Source: Enteractinococcus helveticum (GTDB lineage Bacteria > Actinomycetota > Actinomycetes > Actinomycetales > Micrococcaceae). From it: DNA of 64,000 nt. The stretch lies in the NCBI RefSeq assembly GCF_020742345.1, contig NZ_DYXC01000061.1, positions 4,455 to 68,454 of the forward strand, read 5' to 3'. The notes under the pieces were generated by a model that had not been told where the DNA came from, ran no database searches, and was given only the letters and a program-made list of their open reading frames with translations. The translations under genes were made by a program, and so were the position numbers. Shown here piece by piece: positions 63,807-64,000 of the stretch (its first letter is position 1; each line of letters starts with the position of its first letter).

Positions 63807-64000
63807 ATGACTCTTTCACACAATGATGCACCCTTTTCGATGACGAACGAATACCACCTCTATGTACCCAACAACCCGTATAACGCATCAGAGCTGTCTG
63901 CAATGGCCTATCACGGTATGCTCCGCCCACAGTTTGGACCATTTTATGTAGATATTGATCTGCCGGATACGGCATCACAGCGAGCTAAAAGTGTACGGAT
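63807..64000 (+). CDS. Unidentified protein, start only; possibly AbiEi-like
   Basis: The frame opens at ATG 63807 and continues past the right edge (about 64 residues visible). It reads as a folded protein: FSMTNEYHLYVPNNPYNASELSAMAYHGMLRPQFGPFYVD. A 'helix then wing' pattern of this type, and the location after the DUF349 gene, recall actinobacterial proteins annotated as AbiEi-family antitoxin-like, but this is recollection and not proof. No ribosome site is clear; it begins 15 bases after the terminator T run, so transcription may start very close to the ATG. Confidence 0.6.
   Translation, partial: MTLSHNDAPFSMTNEYHLYVPNNPYNASELSAMAYHGMLRPQFGPFYVDIDLPDTASQRAKSVR

Noticed and set aside
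1..64000. tRNA, rRNA, CRISPR, IS element or prophage
   Set aside because: No tRNA-like cloverleaf with a GTTCRAATC-type arm, no direct repeat array, no transposase or integrase was recognised by eye; a tRNAscan/Rfam run would be decisive.

Overview
This window looks like ordinary core chromosome from an actinobacterium of the order Micrococcales, probably a Micrococcaceae-type organism of moderate GC content (Yaniella or Enteractinococcus-like; genus is a guess and GC was not counted). The evidence is gene content and order: era-leuA-recO-uppS, hrcA-dnaJ-rsmE-phoH-ybeY, comEA-comEC-holA-rpsT-lepA-hemW, gmk-mihF-pyrF-carB-carA-pyrC-pyrB-pyrR, and rpsD-alaS-ruvX-mltG-aroE-aroC-aroK-aroB-efp-nusB are standard actinobacterial blocks. 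mIHF, DUF3043, DUF3097 and a helicase-dead type PriA support this. I see no insertion sequence, prophage, CRISPR array, rRNA or tRNA.

Layout. 1-4.4 kb: partial M20 peptidase, DUF3043 protein, pyrD, a lysophospholipase-like hydrolase and uppS. 4.4-14.1 kb: a long minus-strand block (hrcA, dnaJ, rsmE, phoH, ybeY, CorC-like protein, era, leuA, recO, uppS) joining heat-shock control, RNA maturation and DNA repair. It contains a leucine-rich leader peptide gene (leuL) in front of leuA. 14.2-24.6 kb: DUF3097, DUF4870, hemW, lepA, rpsT, holA, the DNA-uptake pair comEC/comEA, and degV. 24.6-30.2 kb: leuS, glpK, a hydrolase and a 50-residue ORF with its own promoter-like signals. 30.2-45.3 kb: priA, metK, coaBC, rpoZ, gmk, mihF and the pyrimidine operon. 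45.3-58 kb: nusB, efp, the shikimate genes, mltG, ruvX, alaS, rpsD and rarA. 58-64 kb: dtd, aspS, hisS, a DUF349 protein and the start of an unidentified gene.

Working together: pyrR-pyrB-pyrC-(membrane protein)-carA-carB-pyrF, with pyrD elsewhere, supplies most of de novo UMP synthesis. A PyrR-binding RNA motif sits directly at the pyrR ribosome binding site. aroB, aroK, aroC and aroE cover much of the route to chorismate.

Most notable: (1) CarA has lost the glutaminase nucleophile Cys (now Gly), the catalytic His (now Tyr) and the glutamine-contacting Ser, while CarB looks intact, which suggests an ammonia-dependent carbamoyl phosphate synthetase. (2) leuL appears to be translated from a leaderless transcript. 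(3) recO has no usable start in its own frame; a single-base slip at an AAA run restores a well-placed GTG start. (4) A short unknown ORF has a promoter, a perfect GGAGG site and an upstream inverted repeat.
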